Under the pieces are notes generated by a model that saw only the letters and a list, made by a program, of their open reading frames with translations, was not told the origin of the DNA and searched no databases. A DNA stretch of 64,000 nucleotides. Source: Thiomicrospira microaerophila (lineage in GTDB: Bacteria > Pseudomonadota > Gammaproteobacteria > Thiomicrospirales > Thiomicrospiraceae). Shown here one piece after another: positions 17,984 to 26,444 of this stretch. The DNA is taken from positions 94,078 to 158,077 of the forward strand of contig NZ_JYNN01000004.1 in the NCBI RefSeq assembly GCF_000934765.1. Direction: 5' to 3'. The position numbers were made by a program, and so were the translations under genes. How positions within the stretch are numbered: position 1 is the stretch's first letter; each line of letters starts with the position of its first letter.

Positions 17984-18074
17984 GTCATTCCGGCTGAGGC
18001 CGGAATCTTTTGAGGTGTAACCTTGTTGAAGACTAGTGCTCTGCTTGAGATGCCGGATCGAGTCCGGCATGACG
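17984..18074. repeat. Hairpin repeats after gspF, GTCATTCCGG family
   Basis: Two small palindromes: ATTCCGG/CCGGAAT (17986-18006) and ATGCCGGA/TCCGGCAT (18050-18070). The first belongs to the family repeated in tandem at 61695-61866. They lie in the 345-bp gap between gspF and gspG, which otherwise holds the hairpin repeat at 18111 and about 100 bp that must carry any gspG promoter. Confidence 0.75.
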
Positions 18075-18110
18075 GCATATGTTAGGAGTAGTGAGAACGA
18101 GAGAAGTTGC

Positions 18111-18199
18111 GTCATTGCGAGGCGGAAGGCCGTGGCAATCTCTTGCAGACTGCGTGTAATCTTGAGAGATTGCCGCGTCGCTGTGTTCCTCGCAATGAC
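18111..18199. repeat. Dispersed hairpin repeat, GTCATTGCGAGGC family
   Basis: Third full copy of the 89-bp palindrome (compare 2452 and 3148). It sits between gspF and gspG and may affect transcription or RNA stability between the two halves of the secretion operon. Confidence 0.85.
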
Positions 18200-18298
18200 G
18201 GTTTTTTGCTTAACTCAATGGCAGTGACGCACAGCATGGTAATGAGGTTATAGTGCAAACGAGTTTTAATTTTAAATTTTAATGATAGTGAGGCAAGT

Positions 18299-18733
18299 AT
18301 GCAGCAGTTGAGAGCGACGCGTAAGCAGGGTGGTTTTACGTTGATTGAGTTGATGGTTGTGGTGGTGATTTTGGCGATCTTGGCGGCGATTGCGATGCCG
18401 ATGTTGATGGATCGGCCGGATGAGGCGCGGGCGGTGAAGGCCAAGCAGGATATCAGTGCGATTTCATCGGCTTTACAGCTTTATCGTCTGGATAATTTTC
18501 GCTATCCGACGACCGACCAGGGCCTAGAGGCGTTGGTGACTAAACCGACCGGCGAGCCAGTACCCCGTAATTGGAAACCCTATATGGAGCGTTTGCCGCA
18601 AGATCCTTGGGGACGCGAGTATTTGTATTTAAGCCCAGGTCAGCATGGCGAATTTGATGTATTTACCTATGGTGCCAATGGTGTACAGGGTGGCGAGGGG
18701 GCCGATGCCACCATTGGAAATTGGACGAAATAG
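18299..18733 (+). CDS. gspG: GspG, major pseudopilin
   Basis: A 144-residue major pseudopilin. The prepilin leader is 12 residues long (cleavage after Gly12 in KQGG/FTLIELMV, with Glu at mature position 5), followed by the hydrophobic helix and the GspG core (DQGLEALVTKPTGEPVPRNW). It polymerises into the periplasmic piston of the type II system after processing by GspO/PilD, which is not encoded in this window. ATG 18299 has GAGG upstream. It begins the second block of gsp genes, after the repeat region. Confidence 0.97.
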   Translation: MQQLRATRKQGGFTLIELMVVVVILAILAAIAMPMLMDRPDEARAVKAKQDISAISSALQLYRLDNFRYPTTDQGLEALVTKPTGEPVPRNWKPYMERLPQDPWGREYLYLSPGQHGEFDVFTYGANGVQGGEGADATIGNWTK

Positions 18734-19197
18734 ACTTGCGCTCGCAACGCGGCTTTACCCTGATTGAGTTAATGGTGGTGGTGGCGATTGTCGCCATTAT
18801 TCTTGCGGCGGGTGTAATGTCGTTGGGCGGACGTGATAACCAACAGCACCGCCAGCATTGGGCGCAGATTCAAGGCTTATTGCAAACCGCGTGTGATCAG
18901 GCGGCGTTTAATCAAAAAATCTATCTGGTCGCGGTGACCGAACAGGGGCTTGAGGCGTTTGTGCGTGAGCAGGGTGAATGGTTAGCGGCGAAAATGAATA
19001 AGGTGAATTGGCCACAAGACACCAAGCCCCGTTGGCAGCTCGATGCGTTACTGCAAGAACGCTGGCAATTGCCTGAGCCGGGTTGGATGTGCTGGCCGAG
19101 TGGATTGGTTTCGGAGGGCGAGATTGGGTTATCTCGCACTGACGGCGCGCAAACCCTGCGCTGGGACGAGGGATTGTATTTTGAATTTGACCACTAA
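18721..19197 (+). CDS. gspH: GspH, minor pseudopilin
   Basis: A 158-residue minor pseudopilin with leader MDEIDLRSQRG cut before FTLIELMVVVAIVAI and Glu at mature position 5. The start is a TTG at 18721 that overlaps gspG by 13 nt; a second TTG at 18736, just after the gspG stop, would give a shorter leader. Its position between gspG and gspI and the length fit GspH. It belongs to the pseudopilus tip or shaft. Confidence 0.88.
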   Translation: MDEIDLRSQRGFTLIELMVVVAIVAIILAAGVMSLGGRDNQQHRQHWAQIQGLLQTACDQAAFNQKIYLVAVTEQGLEAFVREQGEWLAAKMNKVNWPQDTKPRWQLDALLQERWQLPEPGWMCWPSGLVSEGEIGLSRTDGAQTLRWDEGLYFEFDH

Positions 19198-19588
19198 TTT
19201 GGGCGCTAGCGTGGGGGCGCAATCGACATTTAAAACAGCACGGCAGAGCGGGTTTACGCTGATTGAGGTGATGGTCGCGGTGCTGATTGTGGCGGTGGCG
19301 CTGGCGGCACTTAGCCAAACGCTGGCGGTGATGACCCAGCAACAAAGTGGTTTGAGCGAGCGTCTGTATGGTAGTTGGGTGGCACAAAATCGCTTGATTG
19401 AGTTACAACATAGTCTGGGCAGCGAGATTGAAAAACAAATCGACGTTGAGATGGTCGGAGTAACCTGGCAAACGGACTTGACACTGGATAGTACCGCGAT
19501 TCCCGGCATGATGCGCGCAACCCTAGAGGTCAAGCTTAAAGATAGCCGTCATTCTGCCGCCCGTTTGGTGACGGTGGTGGGCGAGTGA
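19181..19588 (+). CDS. gspI: GspI, minor pseudopilin
   Basis: About 135 residues. The prepilin motif is ARQSG/FTLIEVMVAVLIV, followed by a VAQNRLIELQ stretch typical of GspI. In other systems GspI initiates the GspI-J-K tip complex. I chose TTG 19181, which has GAGGG eight bases upstream inside gspH; GTG 19211 would shorten the leader from 24 to 14 residues but has no ribosome-binding site. It overlaps gspH by 17 nt and gspJ by 4 nt. Confidence 0.88.
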   Translation: MNLTTNLGASVGAQSTFKTARQSGFTLIEVMVAVLIVAVALAALSQTLAVMTQQQSGLSERLYGSWVAQNRLIELQHSLGSEIEKQIDVEMVGVTWQTDLTLDSTAIPGMMRATLEVKLKDSRHSAARLVTVVGE

Positions 19589-20199
19589 GCGCCATTAGCA
19601 AGCAAGCAGGTTTTACATTAATTGAGTTACTGATTGCGATCGCGGTGTCAGCGGTGATTGCGATTTTGGCCTATCAGAGTATTGATGCTGCAGTGCGTAT
19701 CAGTGAATCGCACAGTCAGCAACAACAACAGCTGAGTCAGCTGCAGCGGGCGGTTTGGTGGCTGGAGCAAGATGTGATGCAAATGGCACCGCGTCCGGTG
19801 TTGGATGAACTCGGTTCAAGCTTGCCGGCGATGCAGTTGAGCCCTGGTCAGCTTGAGTTTACGCGGATTGCGCTCTATCCAACTCCTTATTCATCGGGGG
19901 GCTTGGTGCGAGTACGCTATCTGCTAGAGGACAATCAATTGTTGCGTTTGAGCTGGTCGGTATTGGACCGCGCGCCGGATAGCCTGCCGCGTCGCCAGGT
20001 GTTGTTAAAGGATGTTGAAGCGATGGATGTTCGCTTATTAGATGCTAATCAATTTTGGTTTGATTTTTGGCCACAACCCGGTCAGCCGTTGGAAGACCTA
20101 CCAGGCCTGGTTGAAATTGAGCTTGATTTAAAGAAGGTTGGTAAAGTGCGGCGCTTGTTGCCAGGTGTTGATGGGATGCGGGTTAATGACGCGCCTTAA
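19585..20199 (+). CDS. gspJ: GspJ, minor pseudopilin
   Basis: A 204-residue minor pseudopilin with a nine-residue leader (MSAISKQAG) before FTLIELLIAIAVSAV. The GspJ-like segment QLQRAVWWLEQDVMQMAPRP follows. GTG 19585 overlaps the gspI stop as GTGA. Near the C-terminus LPGLVEIELDL is encoded by one palindrome copy (20101). It forms the tip complex with GspI and GspK. Confidence 0.93.
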   Translation: MSAISKQAGFTLIELLIAIAVSAVIAILAYQSIDAAVRISESHSQQQQQLSQLQRAVWWLEQDVMQMAPRPVLDELGSSLPAMQLSPGQLEFTRIALYPTPYSSGGLVRVRYLLEDNQLLRLSWSVLDRAPDSLPRRQVLLKDVEAMDVRLLDANQFWFDFWPQPGQPLEDLPGLVEIELDLKKVGKVRRLLPGVDGMRVNDAP

Positions 20200-21202
20200 A
20201 CTGATCAAGCCGGCTATGCGAACTATGCAGGCTAAGCAGAACAAGCAGAGCCATCAGCAGGGCTTTGCGCTTTTAACCGTGCTGATTGTGGTCGCCTTGG
20301 TGGCGGTGATTGCCAGTGGGATTCAGTATCAGCAGCGGTTGGATATTCAGCGCAGTGCTTATATGTTGAATCAGAGTCAAGCGATTGCGGTGGCGGCGGG
20401 TGTCGATGCTTGGGTAAAAAAAGGTCTAGCGTTTGATGCCAGTCAAAATCAGGTGGATCATTTAGGCGAACTCTGGGCACAGCCGATGTTTCCGATGAGT
20501 TTTGAGGGTGGCGACATTGGGGGTCAGCTGTTTGACATGCAGGCGCGTTTTAACCTGAATAATCTGATCGAGCCGGATGCTGAAAAACAAGCACAATGGC
20601 GTGGGGTGTTAGAGCGTATGCTGCGTCAACAAAACCTGCCTACCGATTGGGTTGCGCCGCTGATTGATTGGCTGGATGCGGATAATAATCCGATAGCGGG
20701 TGGCGCGGAATCCGATACCTATTTGTTGCGCACGCCGGCTTATCGCGCCGCCAACAGAAGGATGGTGGTGCTAGAAGAAGCGCGGTTGCTAGAAGGCATG
20801 GATGCCGAGCAGTTTGCGTTGGTCGCGCCTTGGTTGAGTGTATTGCCAAAAATCACGCCGATCAATATCAATACCGCTGAACCCGCGGTGTTACAAGGGC
20901 TCGCGGAGTTTATGGATGCGACCTTGGTTGAGGTCTGGCGCGAAATGCGTTTAGAGGAACCAGCGCAGGATGTGGCGGCGTTTCGACAATTTGTGCAACA
21001 AAATACGGGGCGCGAACTTGAGGAGATTAATCAGGCCTTACCGGATAGTTTGATTAGTGTGCAAACTGAATTTTTTCAATTGAATGGTACGGTGGAGTAT
21101 GGTGTGGCGCAACTCAATGCCCGTGCCTTATATTATCGACAACAACAGCAGGTTAACCTGCTTCAACGATGGATCGCCTTAGCGGATGATGAGTTATTTT
21201 GA
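20186..21202 (+). CDS. gspK: GspK, minor pseudopilin
   Basis: About 338 residues, the large minor pseudopilin that caps the pseudopilus. The leader ends HQQG before FALLTVLIVVALVAVI; the residue at mature position 5 is Thr, not Glu, as expected for GspK. The core contains LIDWLDADNNPIAGGAESD and the INTAEPAVLQGL helix-hairpin-helix-like region. ATG 20186 overlaps the gspJ stop region by 14 nt; earlier in-frame codons from 20138 lie inside gspJ. Confidence 0.94.
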   Translation: MTRLKLIKPAMRTMQAKQNKQSHQQGFALLTVLIVVALVAVIASGIQYQQRLDIQRSAYMLNQSQAIAVAAGVDAWVKKGLAFDASQNQVDHLGELWAQPMFPMSFEGGDIGGQLFDMQARFNLNNLIEPDAEKQAQWRGVLERMLRQQNLPTDWVAPLIDWLDADNNPIAGGAESDTYLLRTPAYRAANRRMVVLEEARLLEGMDAEQFALVAPWLSVLPKITPININTAEPAVLQGLAEFMDATLVEVWREMRLEEPAQDVAAFRQFVQQNTGRELEEINQALPDSLISVQTEFFQLNGTVEYGVAQLNARALYYRQQQQVNLLQRWIALADDELF

Positions 21203-22292
21203 TGTAAACGGACAGCTTCACCTGAACGAACCCGCGCCGAAGGTGATTTGGGTGCCGAGTCGTTGGGTGAGCATTTTGCAGGTGTTTGTGCCGGGTAAAT
21301 CGCGCAGCCAATGGCAAGAAGCCTTGCCTTATGCGCTCGAAGAACAATTGGCGCAACCGCTGGAAGAAGTGCATCTGATCGCGCTTGAGCGCGATAAACA
21401 AGGCTTGACGCAAGTGGCGGTGGTGGCTAGAGCGCAGATGCAGGCCTGGTTGGCGGAGCTTGAAAAACAGGGTTTAACCCAGGCCTGGTTGGTGGCGGAG
21501 TGTTTTGCGCTAGCCACGCAAGCGAAACAAGCCGATGATAAAACGGATAATAACACCGATAATAGCACCGATAATAACTGGATCAGCGCCCCTTCGATGA
21601 TTGAGGCCGATAGCCTGTTGTTGCGTAGCGGTGAATTGCGCGGCGCTAGCATGGCGAATGGGGTTTGGGCCAATTGGTTTGCCTTAGTCAAAGCACAACA
21701 ACCCGACATTAAGATTGAACAGGTCAGGCAAATCACGCCAGCCGACACGCCCTTAAGCCTGTTGCGTAAAGTGAATTTGCGCCAAGGTGAGTTCTCGCCA
21801 CAAGCTAAATCATCGGCGGCATCGCGTGCTTGGCGCTGGCCAGCTGGGCTGGCGGCGATTTGGTTGTTGTTAGTCGGGGTGCAAACCCATTGGCAGACCG
21901 AGCAAACCTTGCAACAAGCCCAAGCCTATCAGCAGCAAACCGAAACCCTGTTTCGTCAGTTGTTTCCGCAAACCCAGCGGATTGTGAATATCCAAGTGCA
22001 AACCCAGTCATTTTTAAACCAGTCCGGTCAGTCGGCGGCATCGCTTGCGCCGGTTGAATTATTAAGCCTTATCGAGCCCCATTTGCTGGCGCAAAATGCG
22101 ATAAAACCTGGGCGAATGGATTGGCAAAACCAGCGTTTTAGTTTACAGCTTATAGGGCGTACCACAGAGCAGCTAGATCAATTATTGGCAAAAGTAAAAG
22201 CCGATTTGCCCGTGGGTTTGAATGCGCGATTACAAATTCAAAGCTTAACAGGCTCCGCCGTGGAGGGCGTATTACATGTTGATGCAAACTGA
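21186..22292 (+). CDS. gspL: GspL, type II secretion platform protein
   Basis: A 368-residue bitopic protein. A cytoplasmic actin-like domain (about 1-215, with LPYALEEQLAQPLEEVHLIA) binds GspE; one membrane segment (PAGLAAIWLLLVGVQT, about 219-236) leads to a periplasmic ferredoxin-like domain. The region 118-135 is unusually rich in Asp/Asn/Thr repeats (DNNTDNSTDNN), and two palindrome copies encode MQAWLAEL and TQAWLVAE at about 85-105. It overlaps gspK by 17 nt. Confidence 0.92.
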   Translation: MMSYFDVNGQLHLNEPAPKVIWVPSRWVSILQVFVPGKSRSQWQEALPYALEEQLAQPLEEVHLIALERDKQGLTQVAVVARAQMQAWLAELEKQGLTQAWLVAECFALATQAKQADDKTDNNTDNSTDNNWISAPSMIEADSLLLRSGELRGASMANGVWANWFALVKAQQPDIKIEQVRQITPADTPLSLLRKVNLRQGEFSPQAKSSAASRAWRWPAGLAAIWLLLVGVQTHWQTEQTLQQAQAYQQQTETLFRQLFPQTQRIVNIQVQTQSFLNQSGQSAASLAPVELLSLIEPHLLAQNAIKPGRMDWQNQRFSLQLIGRTTEQLDQLLAKVKADLPVGLNARLQIQSLTGSAVEGVLHVDAN

Positions 22293-22788
22293 GTTAGGTC
22301 AACAGCTTGCCGCACGCTGGCAAGGATTGGCGGCGCGAGAGCGGATGTTGTTGCAGCTATTAGTGGTAGCGTTGTTGGTTTTGTTGGTCTATCGCTTTGG
22401 TTGGCAACCTTTAGTGGCCCAGCAACAGCAAGCGCAGCAGCGTTTAGCGATAGCTGAACAGCAGTGGCAGTGGCTTAATCAACAAATTCCGGCGATTCAG
22501 CAGGCGCAGGGGCAGCGTGCTGACGATGCACCAACGCTGCAAACCCAGTCGCAACTGCTTGCGCATATCCAGCAAACGCTACGAAGCCAGAACCTGATTA
22601 ATCAAATGGAGACCATTCGCCCTGCACCGAATGGGGTGCAGGTGATGTTTAATCAGGTGGATGCGCCGCGATTTTTTCAATGGTTGGGCCGCCTTGAGCA
22701 ACAGGGTTTAACTCCAGAGCGCTTACAAGTTGAGCCAGTGAGTCAAGGGCGGGTGAAAGTCACATTGAACTTTAGGCTGGCATCGTGA
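22276..22788 (+). CDS. gspM: GspM, type II secretion platform protein
   Basis: A 170-residue inner-membrane protein with one N-terminal membrane segment (MLLQLLVVALLVLLVYRFGW, about 24-43), a glutamine-rich helix and a small periplasmic ferredoxin-like domain (about 90-170). It partners with GspL. It overlaps gspL by 17 nt. Its stop codon forms GTGA with the first of a series of 14-bp tandem start/stop units leading to gspN. Confidence 0.92.
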   Translation: MLMQTELGQQLAARWQGLAARERMLLQLLVVALLVLLVYRFGWQPLVAQQQQAQQRLAIAEQQWQWLNQQIPAIQQAQGQRADDAPTLQTQSQLLAHIQQTLRSQNLINQMETIRPAPNGVQVMFNQVDAPRFFQWLGRLEQQGLTPERLQVEPVSQGRVKVTLNFRLAS

Positions 22789-22840
22789 GATTGTTGTCGT
22801 GGAGTTATTACCATGAGGTTATTGTCGTGAGCTTATTATC
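22785..22840 (+). repeat. 14-bp tandem stop/start units between gspM and gspN
   Basis: Four 14-bp units begin at 22785, 22799, 22813 and 22827, and the gspN start at 22841 continues the phase. Each begins GTG or ATG and has the form RTGARNTTNTTNYC; three of the four overlap a TGA as RTGA, while unit two has GTGG. They can be read as pentapeptide ORFs (MELLP, MRLLS, MSLLS), each ending in a TGA that overlaps the next start. The first GTG opens a 19-codon frame ending at 22844, overlapping gspN. Confidence 0.7.
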
Positions 22841-23629
22841 ATGAAGTTGGTGCGTTGGATAAGTGGCGCTATGTTGCTGTTGCTGGTGTTCATGGCGGGC
22901 TTTGTCAGTCAGGTTCCGGTGAGTTATGTGTTAACCCAATTTGGCGACCAGATTCCAGCTGAGTTGCGTGTGACGCAACCCAAAGGCACGCTTTGGCAAG
23001 GGCAGGTGGCGATGGCCTATCAGGGCGCGGGCTTTGAGCAGTTAGCTGAAAAATTAGGAGGGGAATTAAGCTGGCAGTTAAAGCCCTCAGACCTGGTGTT
23101 GGGGGCGATCAAACAATCACTGCCGATGGAGATGCAACTACGTCATGGGCAAGATCAGCTCGACCTGCGGCTTGTTGCGACGCCCGCGCAACTTAGGTTG
23201 CATATTCCGCAGGGGCAACTGGATATCGCAAGGCTAGCCGCACCCTTTGCCGAGCAACAGTTTTTGTTGCGAGGTTTAACAGGCCAGCTTCATCTACGTG
23301 ATCTGATGATTAAAATGGACTATAACCAGGCCTGGTTAGAAGACGCATCAGGGCGCGTGATTGTTACAGATTTAAACCTGATGGGAGCGCAGATTGAACA
23401 ATTGAACATTGAAGCCCTGATGCAAGAGAAAACCATTGCGCTGCAAATCAATGCCGAGCAAGACGGTTGGCAATTGCAAGGCACCAGTCGTTTAAATCCG
23501 CCAAATCAATTTGATAACCAATTTGAACTCACCACCCAACAGCCCAATCGCTTCCCTGACTGGGCGCTGATGACGATGCAACAAATTTCCCCCACTCAAG
23601 CCCGCGCCGAAATGCGGGGGCAATGGTAG
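22841..23629 (+). CDS. gspN: GspN, type II secretion protein N
   Basis: A 262-residue protein with one N-terminal membrane anchor (AMLLLLVFMAGFVSQVPVSY, about 10-30) and the GspN family pattern GDQIPAELRVTQPKGTLWQG near 36-55. GspN is present only in some type II systems and its exact role is unclear. It is the last gene of the operon and ends one base before the convergent TraF-like gene. Palindrome copy 23323-23338 encodes YNQAWLED. Confidence 0.9.
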   Translation: MKLVRWISGAMLLLLVFMAGFVSQVPVSYVLTQFGDQIPAELRVTQPKGTLWQGQVAMAYQGAGFEQLAEKLGGELSWQLKPSDLVLGAIKQSLPMEMQLRHGQDQLDLRLVATPAQLRLHIPQGQLDIARLAAPFAEQQFLLRGLTGQLHLRDLMIKMDYNQAWLEDASGRVIVTDLNLMGAQIEQLNIEALMQEKTIALQINAEQDGWQLQGTSRLNPPNQFDNQFELTTQQPNRFPDWALMTMQQISPTQARAEMRGQW

Positions 23630-23630
23630 A

Positions 23631-24998
23631 TTAGAACTTGAATTCAACGGCTAGGTTAAGTGCGAGCGAGTTGTCTTCGAACTCTTCAAAGTCAAGTGAG
23701 CTGAGGGCAAGGTCGAGGCTAACGAAGCCAACAGTTAAACCACCGTGCATGCGTGAAAACTCATTGCCAGCTGCTTCATGGGTGTAACCAAATCGAATGT
23801 CTGGTGCATACCATAGGTTAGAGGCATAGGAGGCCGAAATGCCGGCTTTTTGCGTTTCTAAGCCGGTGATGGCGGTTGTTTTGTTGAGGTCAGCAAAACC
23901 GGCCAGTGTCCAACGTCTATTCTTCGAGAAAAGTGCAGCCTCAACGCGCGCTTTAGGGTCCAAGGAAATTTCAGAAGGTAAATGGTTGCTTGCTATTAAG
24001 TTGGCGGCATCCTGGCCAATGGCACCATACTCAAAGCTGGGTGCATTTAGGTTTTCAAGTGTTAAGCCGAGCATATAGTTTTTGGCATTGTACTGTAAAC
24101 CAAAGTCGACGCCAAAAGCCGTAGACGTATCACTGGAGGTAATGGCTTCTTGGATACCATCGCTGATTTCATCACTAAAGTCTTGGTCTGGGTTATTGAT
24201 GATGCTGTCTAAACCAAACGCATAGTGTTTAAAGCTGGCCTGCATCATCTTGACACGGAACCCCGCGTTTAAACTGCCTTCACCTAGTGTAAACCAACGG
24301 TCAAGGTCCATGCCATAGCCTAGTGTTGCTTCGGTTAGGTGGTAGCCGGTGATGTTGAGTGCGGCATTGGTTTGTGCTGTGGCGTCCGCGGTAAAGTTAT
24401 TAGGATTTGCTTCTGTGGGAGCATATACAACATCTACATTCAGATCTGACCCTTGCGATTGATTGAGTTTGATCGCGGCACCAGAGGTTACGGATGCGCC
24501 GACCATCCATCCACCCCAGTTATGGGTTTGAATGACAAGCGGCAGTGAGAAGGATGTTTGCAGCTGCATTCCTAGATTAGAGAAGTCTGTAAAAAAGCCA
24601 TCAACAACACCCTCTAAATCCTCCTCAAGACCGGTTTTTAAGTCATTTGCTACTTGCGTAGGGTTAGCGATAACGGTTGCTTGATCGAGAGCTCCAACCC
24701 TCGTTGCAAGGCGATCTGATAGGTCATCTAGCTCGTTCTGTACATTTTCAACACGATCCTCAATACCTGACATACCTGTGTAAGAAATATCAATCCCCGC
24801 ACTTAAGCCTAAGCCCCATAGCCGTTTAGAGGTATCCCCACCGAGTGAGGCAGGGTTTTGAAAGCCGTTAAAAAGTGTGTGGGTGTTGCCGACGTCGCCA
24901 TAGCCTAGCGTGGAACCCGCATTGTAAAATGTAGATGCGCTGACCATTGATGAGCTCGCCATCGCAATGGCAGTGACTAAGATTTTATGTTTAAACAT
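23631..24998 (-). CDS. TraF-like (TraF_2) outer-membrane beta-barrel protein
   Basis: 455 residues with a signal peptide (MFKHKILVTAIAMASSSMVSA) and a beta-barrel ending in the outer-membrane-type terminal strand (LALNLAVEFKF, final Phe). The start FYNAGSTLGYGDVGNTHTLF and the PASLGG motif match proteins annotated as conjugal transfer protein TraF (TraF_2), a family of unknown function unrelated to conjugation in most chromosomes. It closes a minus-strand group with the FadL-like gene, an M48 protease and an SH3-domain protein. A short coiled coil appears near residues 60-85. Confident on family, not on role. Confidence 0.75.
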   Translation of the reverse strand: MFKHKILVTAIAMASSSMVSASTFYNAGSTLGYGDVGNTHTLFNGFQNPASLGGDTSKRLWGLGLSAGIDISYTGMSGIEDRVENVQNELDDLSDRLATRVGALDQATVIANPTQVANDLKTGLEEDLEGVVDGFFTDFSNLGMQLQTSFSLPLVIQTHNWGGWMVGASVTSGAAIKLNQSQGSDLNVDVVYAPTEANPNNFTADATAQTNAALNITGYHLTEATLGYGMDLDRWFTLGEGSLNAGFRVKMMQASFKHYAFGLDSIINNPDQDFSDEISDGIQEAITSSDTSTAFGVDFGLQYNAKNYMLGLTLENLNAPSFEYGAIGQDAANLIASNHLPSEISLDPKARVEAALFSKNRRWTLAGFADLNKTTAITGLETQKAGISASYASNLWYAPDIRFGYTHEAAGNEFSRMHGGLTVGFVSLDLALSSLDFEEFEDNSLALNLAVEFKF

Positions 24999-25020
24999 GG
25001 TGTCTCCTTCGTGTTTTTAA

Positions 25021-25033
25021 AGTGCAAAAAAGT
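25021..25033. promoter_or_regulatory. AGTGCAAAAAAGT motif upstream of the TraF-like gene
   Basis: The 13-mer AGTGCAAAAAAGT lies in the 51-bp gap before the TraF-like gene and recurs exactly at 28185-28197, upstream of the large lipoprotein gene; both copies are preceded by GTGTTTTT. A degenerate copy (GTGCAAAAAGAAAGT) is at 28269. It could be a shared operator for this locus. Confidence 0.35.
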
Positions 25034-25049
25034 GGATTGAAAAGTTTAG

Positions 25050-26444
25050 TTAAAAGCTGCCTGATGTGGACACATAAAGATTCATACCAAAGGTTTTAAT
25101 CTCTTGGGTATGGCTGGAGCTACCAAACAGGTTGGCCGTTCCGGTGCCACCAAGATAGCCTAAACCGACGGTAATATTCGATGTTTTGGTATAACGTGTA
25201 ACCGAAAAGCTAGAGCCGATTTCATTAATGTGTGGATCGCCATGCACAGACACATTCGATTCTGTATTGGCGTTATTGGTGTATAAGCCACCCCGCACGG
25301 CCCATGTGGGGTTAAGAAAGTATTCAGCACCACCGGCGAGGTTCCATGTGGCGGCATAGCGATCTGTGGACGTGGCATAGCTGAAGTCACCGGTTAACAA
25401 GAGTGCGTTAGAGGGAAAGTAGGCGAGACCTAAATTCACTTCGGTCGGCAGCTTGTTTTTGGTGGTTTCGTTTAAACCTATATCGGTATGTTGGTGTGCA
25501 TTGGTGTCCAGCGCGACAAAGTTACTTCCCTCAAGGGTATAGCATTGTGTGCCGGTGCAAAGCGTTTGGTCTAGTCGTGTGTCTGGGGATTCTGATAGCA
25601 TGATGGTGGTTTGAATCATCATGCCTATTGAAACACGCTCAATCGGTGACCACATCAGGCCTAACCTAGGTTGGATTCCCAGTTCATCAGTTTGTACTTT
25701 TTGATAGTAGCTGTCTTTCAAAAAAACAGGCGCATCATCGATGTCACGCCCCTCAATAATCGAAATTTGCTTTAGTGTAGATTCTTTTTTTCGCATATAA
25801 CCATAAAGGGTCATCCCAACGGAAAGCTGTTCACTCACCGGAAAGGCATAACTAATGCCCGCAAGGGTTGTGGTATCGGCATTGTTGTAGTCAATTTCTT
25901 GATTTCTAATCGCGTTTTGCTCAAGTGCCGCAAATTGGTTTGCCTCGCCTAAGGTTCGGTTGACGCCTAGTTCAGTGCCTACTTCGTCGGTGTTCTGGAG
26001 CCGCTTTGCTGATTGTAAATGCGTAAAGCTGTCGCTTTGGTCTTCTAGGTCATAATTTGGAATCGCAATCGAAAAGCCTGCCACGCCTGCGCCAAGCGGT
26101 TGAATAACGCCAAAGAAATTGGCGACCATCCCGGATGAGGTGCGTGTCCATTTTTGATTAGGGTTCGAATCGCTAATGCCCGAGTAGGTGGTGTTTTTAA
26201 AATTAAACGCATTGACCGAGCCTGATATTTTGGTCGAGGTGCTATAAACAATGCCGGCGGGATTGTAATAAAGTCCCGATGCATCATCCGATATAGCCGT
26301 ATACGCACCACCTAAGCCTGCTGCACGATCGCCGACTAAAATATCACGATAGTGAAATTCGTCTGCCAAAGCAGGCATCGCCATGCTAGCGCCAGCCATA
26401 GCGAGCGCTAGCGTTTTTAGTTTAACTTGTTTAACGGTGTTCAT
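25050..26444 (-). CDS. OmpP1/FadL-like outer-membrane protein
   Basis: A 464-residue outer-membrane barrel of the OMPP1/FadL/TodX group, which moves hydrophobic molecules across the outer membrane. After a signal peptide ending MAMPALA the mature start is DEFHYRDILVGDRAAGLGGA, then DASGLYYNPAGIVYS, the usual NPA motif. The C-terminus ends LYVSTSGSF, an outer-membrane-type last strand. The ligand is unknown. It overlaps the M48 protease gene by 14 nt (start of this gene, end of the other), so they are coupled. Confidence 0.85.
   Translation of the reverse strand: MNTVKQVKLKTLALAMAGASMAMPALADEFHYRDILVGDRAAGLGGAYTAISDDASGLYYNPAGIVYSTSTKISGSVNAFNFKNTTYSGISDSNPNQKWTRTSSGMVANFFGVIQPLGAGVAGFSIAIPNYDLEDQSDSFTHLQSAKRLQNTDEVGTELGVNRTLGEANQFAALEQNAIRNQEIDYNNADTTTLAGISYAFPVSEQLSVGMTLYGYMRKKESTLKQISIIEGRDIDDAPVFLKDSYYQKVQTDELGIQPRLGLMWSPIERVSIGMMIQTTIMLSESPDTRLDQTLCTGTQCYTLEGSNFVALDTNAHQHTDIGLNETTKNKLPTEVNLGLAYFPSNALLLTGDFSYATSTDRYAATWNLAGGAEYFLNPTWAVRGGLYTNNANTESNVSVHGDPHINEIGSSFSVTRYTKTSNITVGLGYLGGTGTANLFGSSSHTQEIKTFGMNLYVSTSGSF

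Noticed and set aside
23631..24998. Conjugation locus suggested by the name TraF
   Set aside because: TraF_2 proteins are chromosomal outer-membrane proteins; no relaxase, coupling protein or other tra genes are present.
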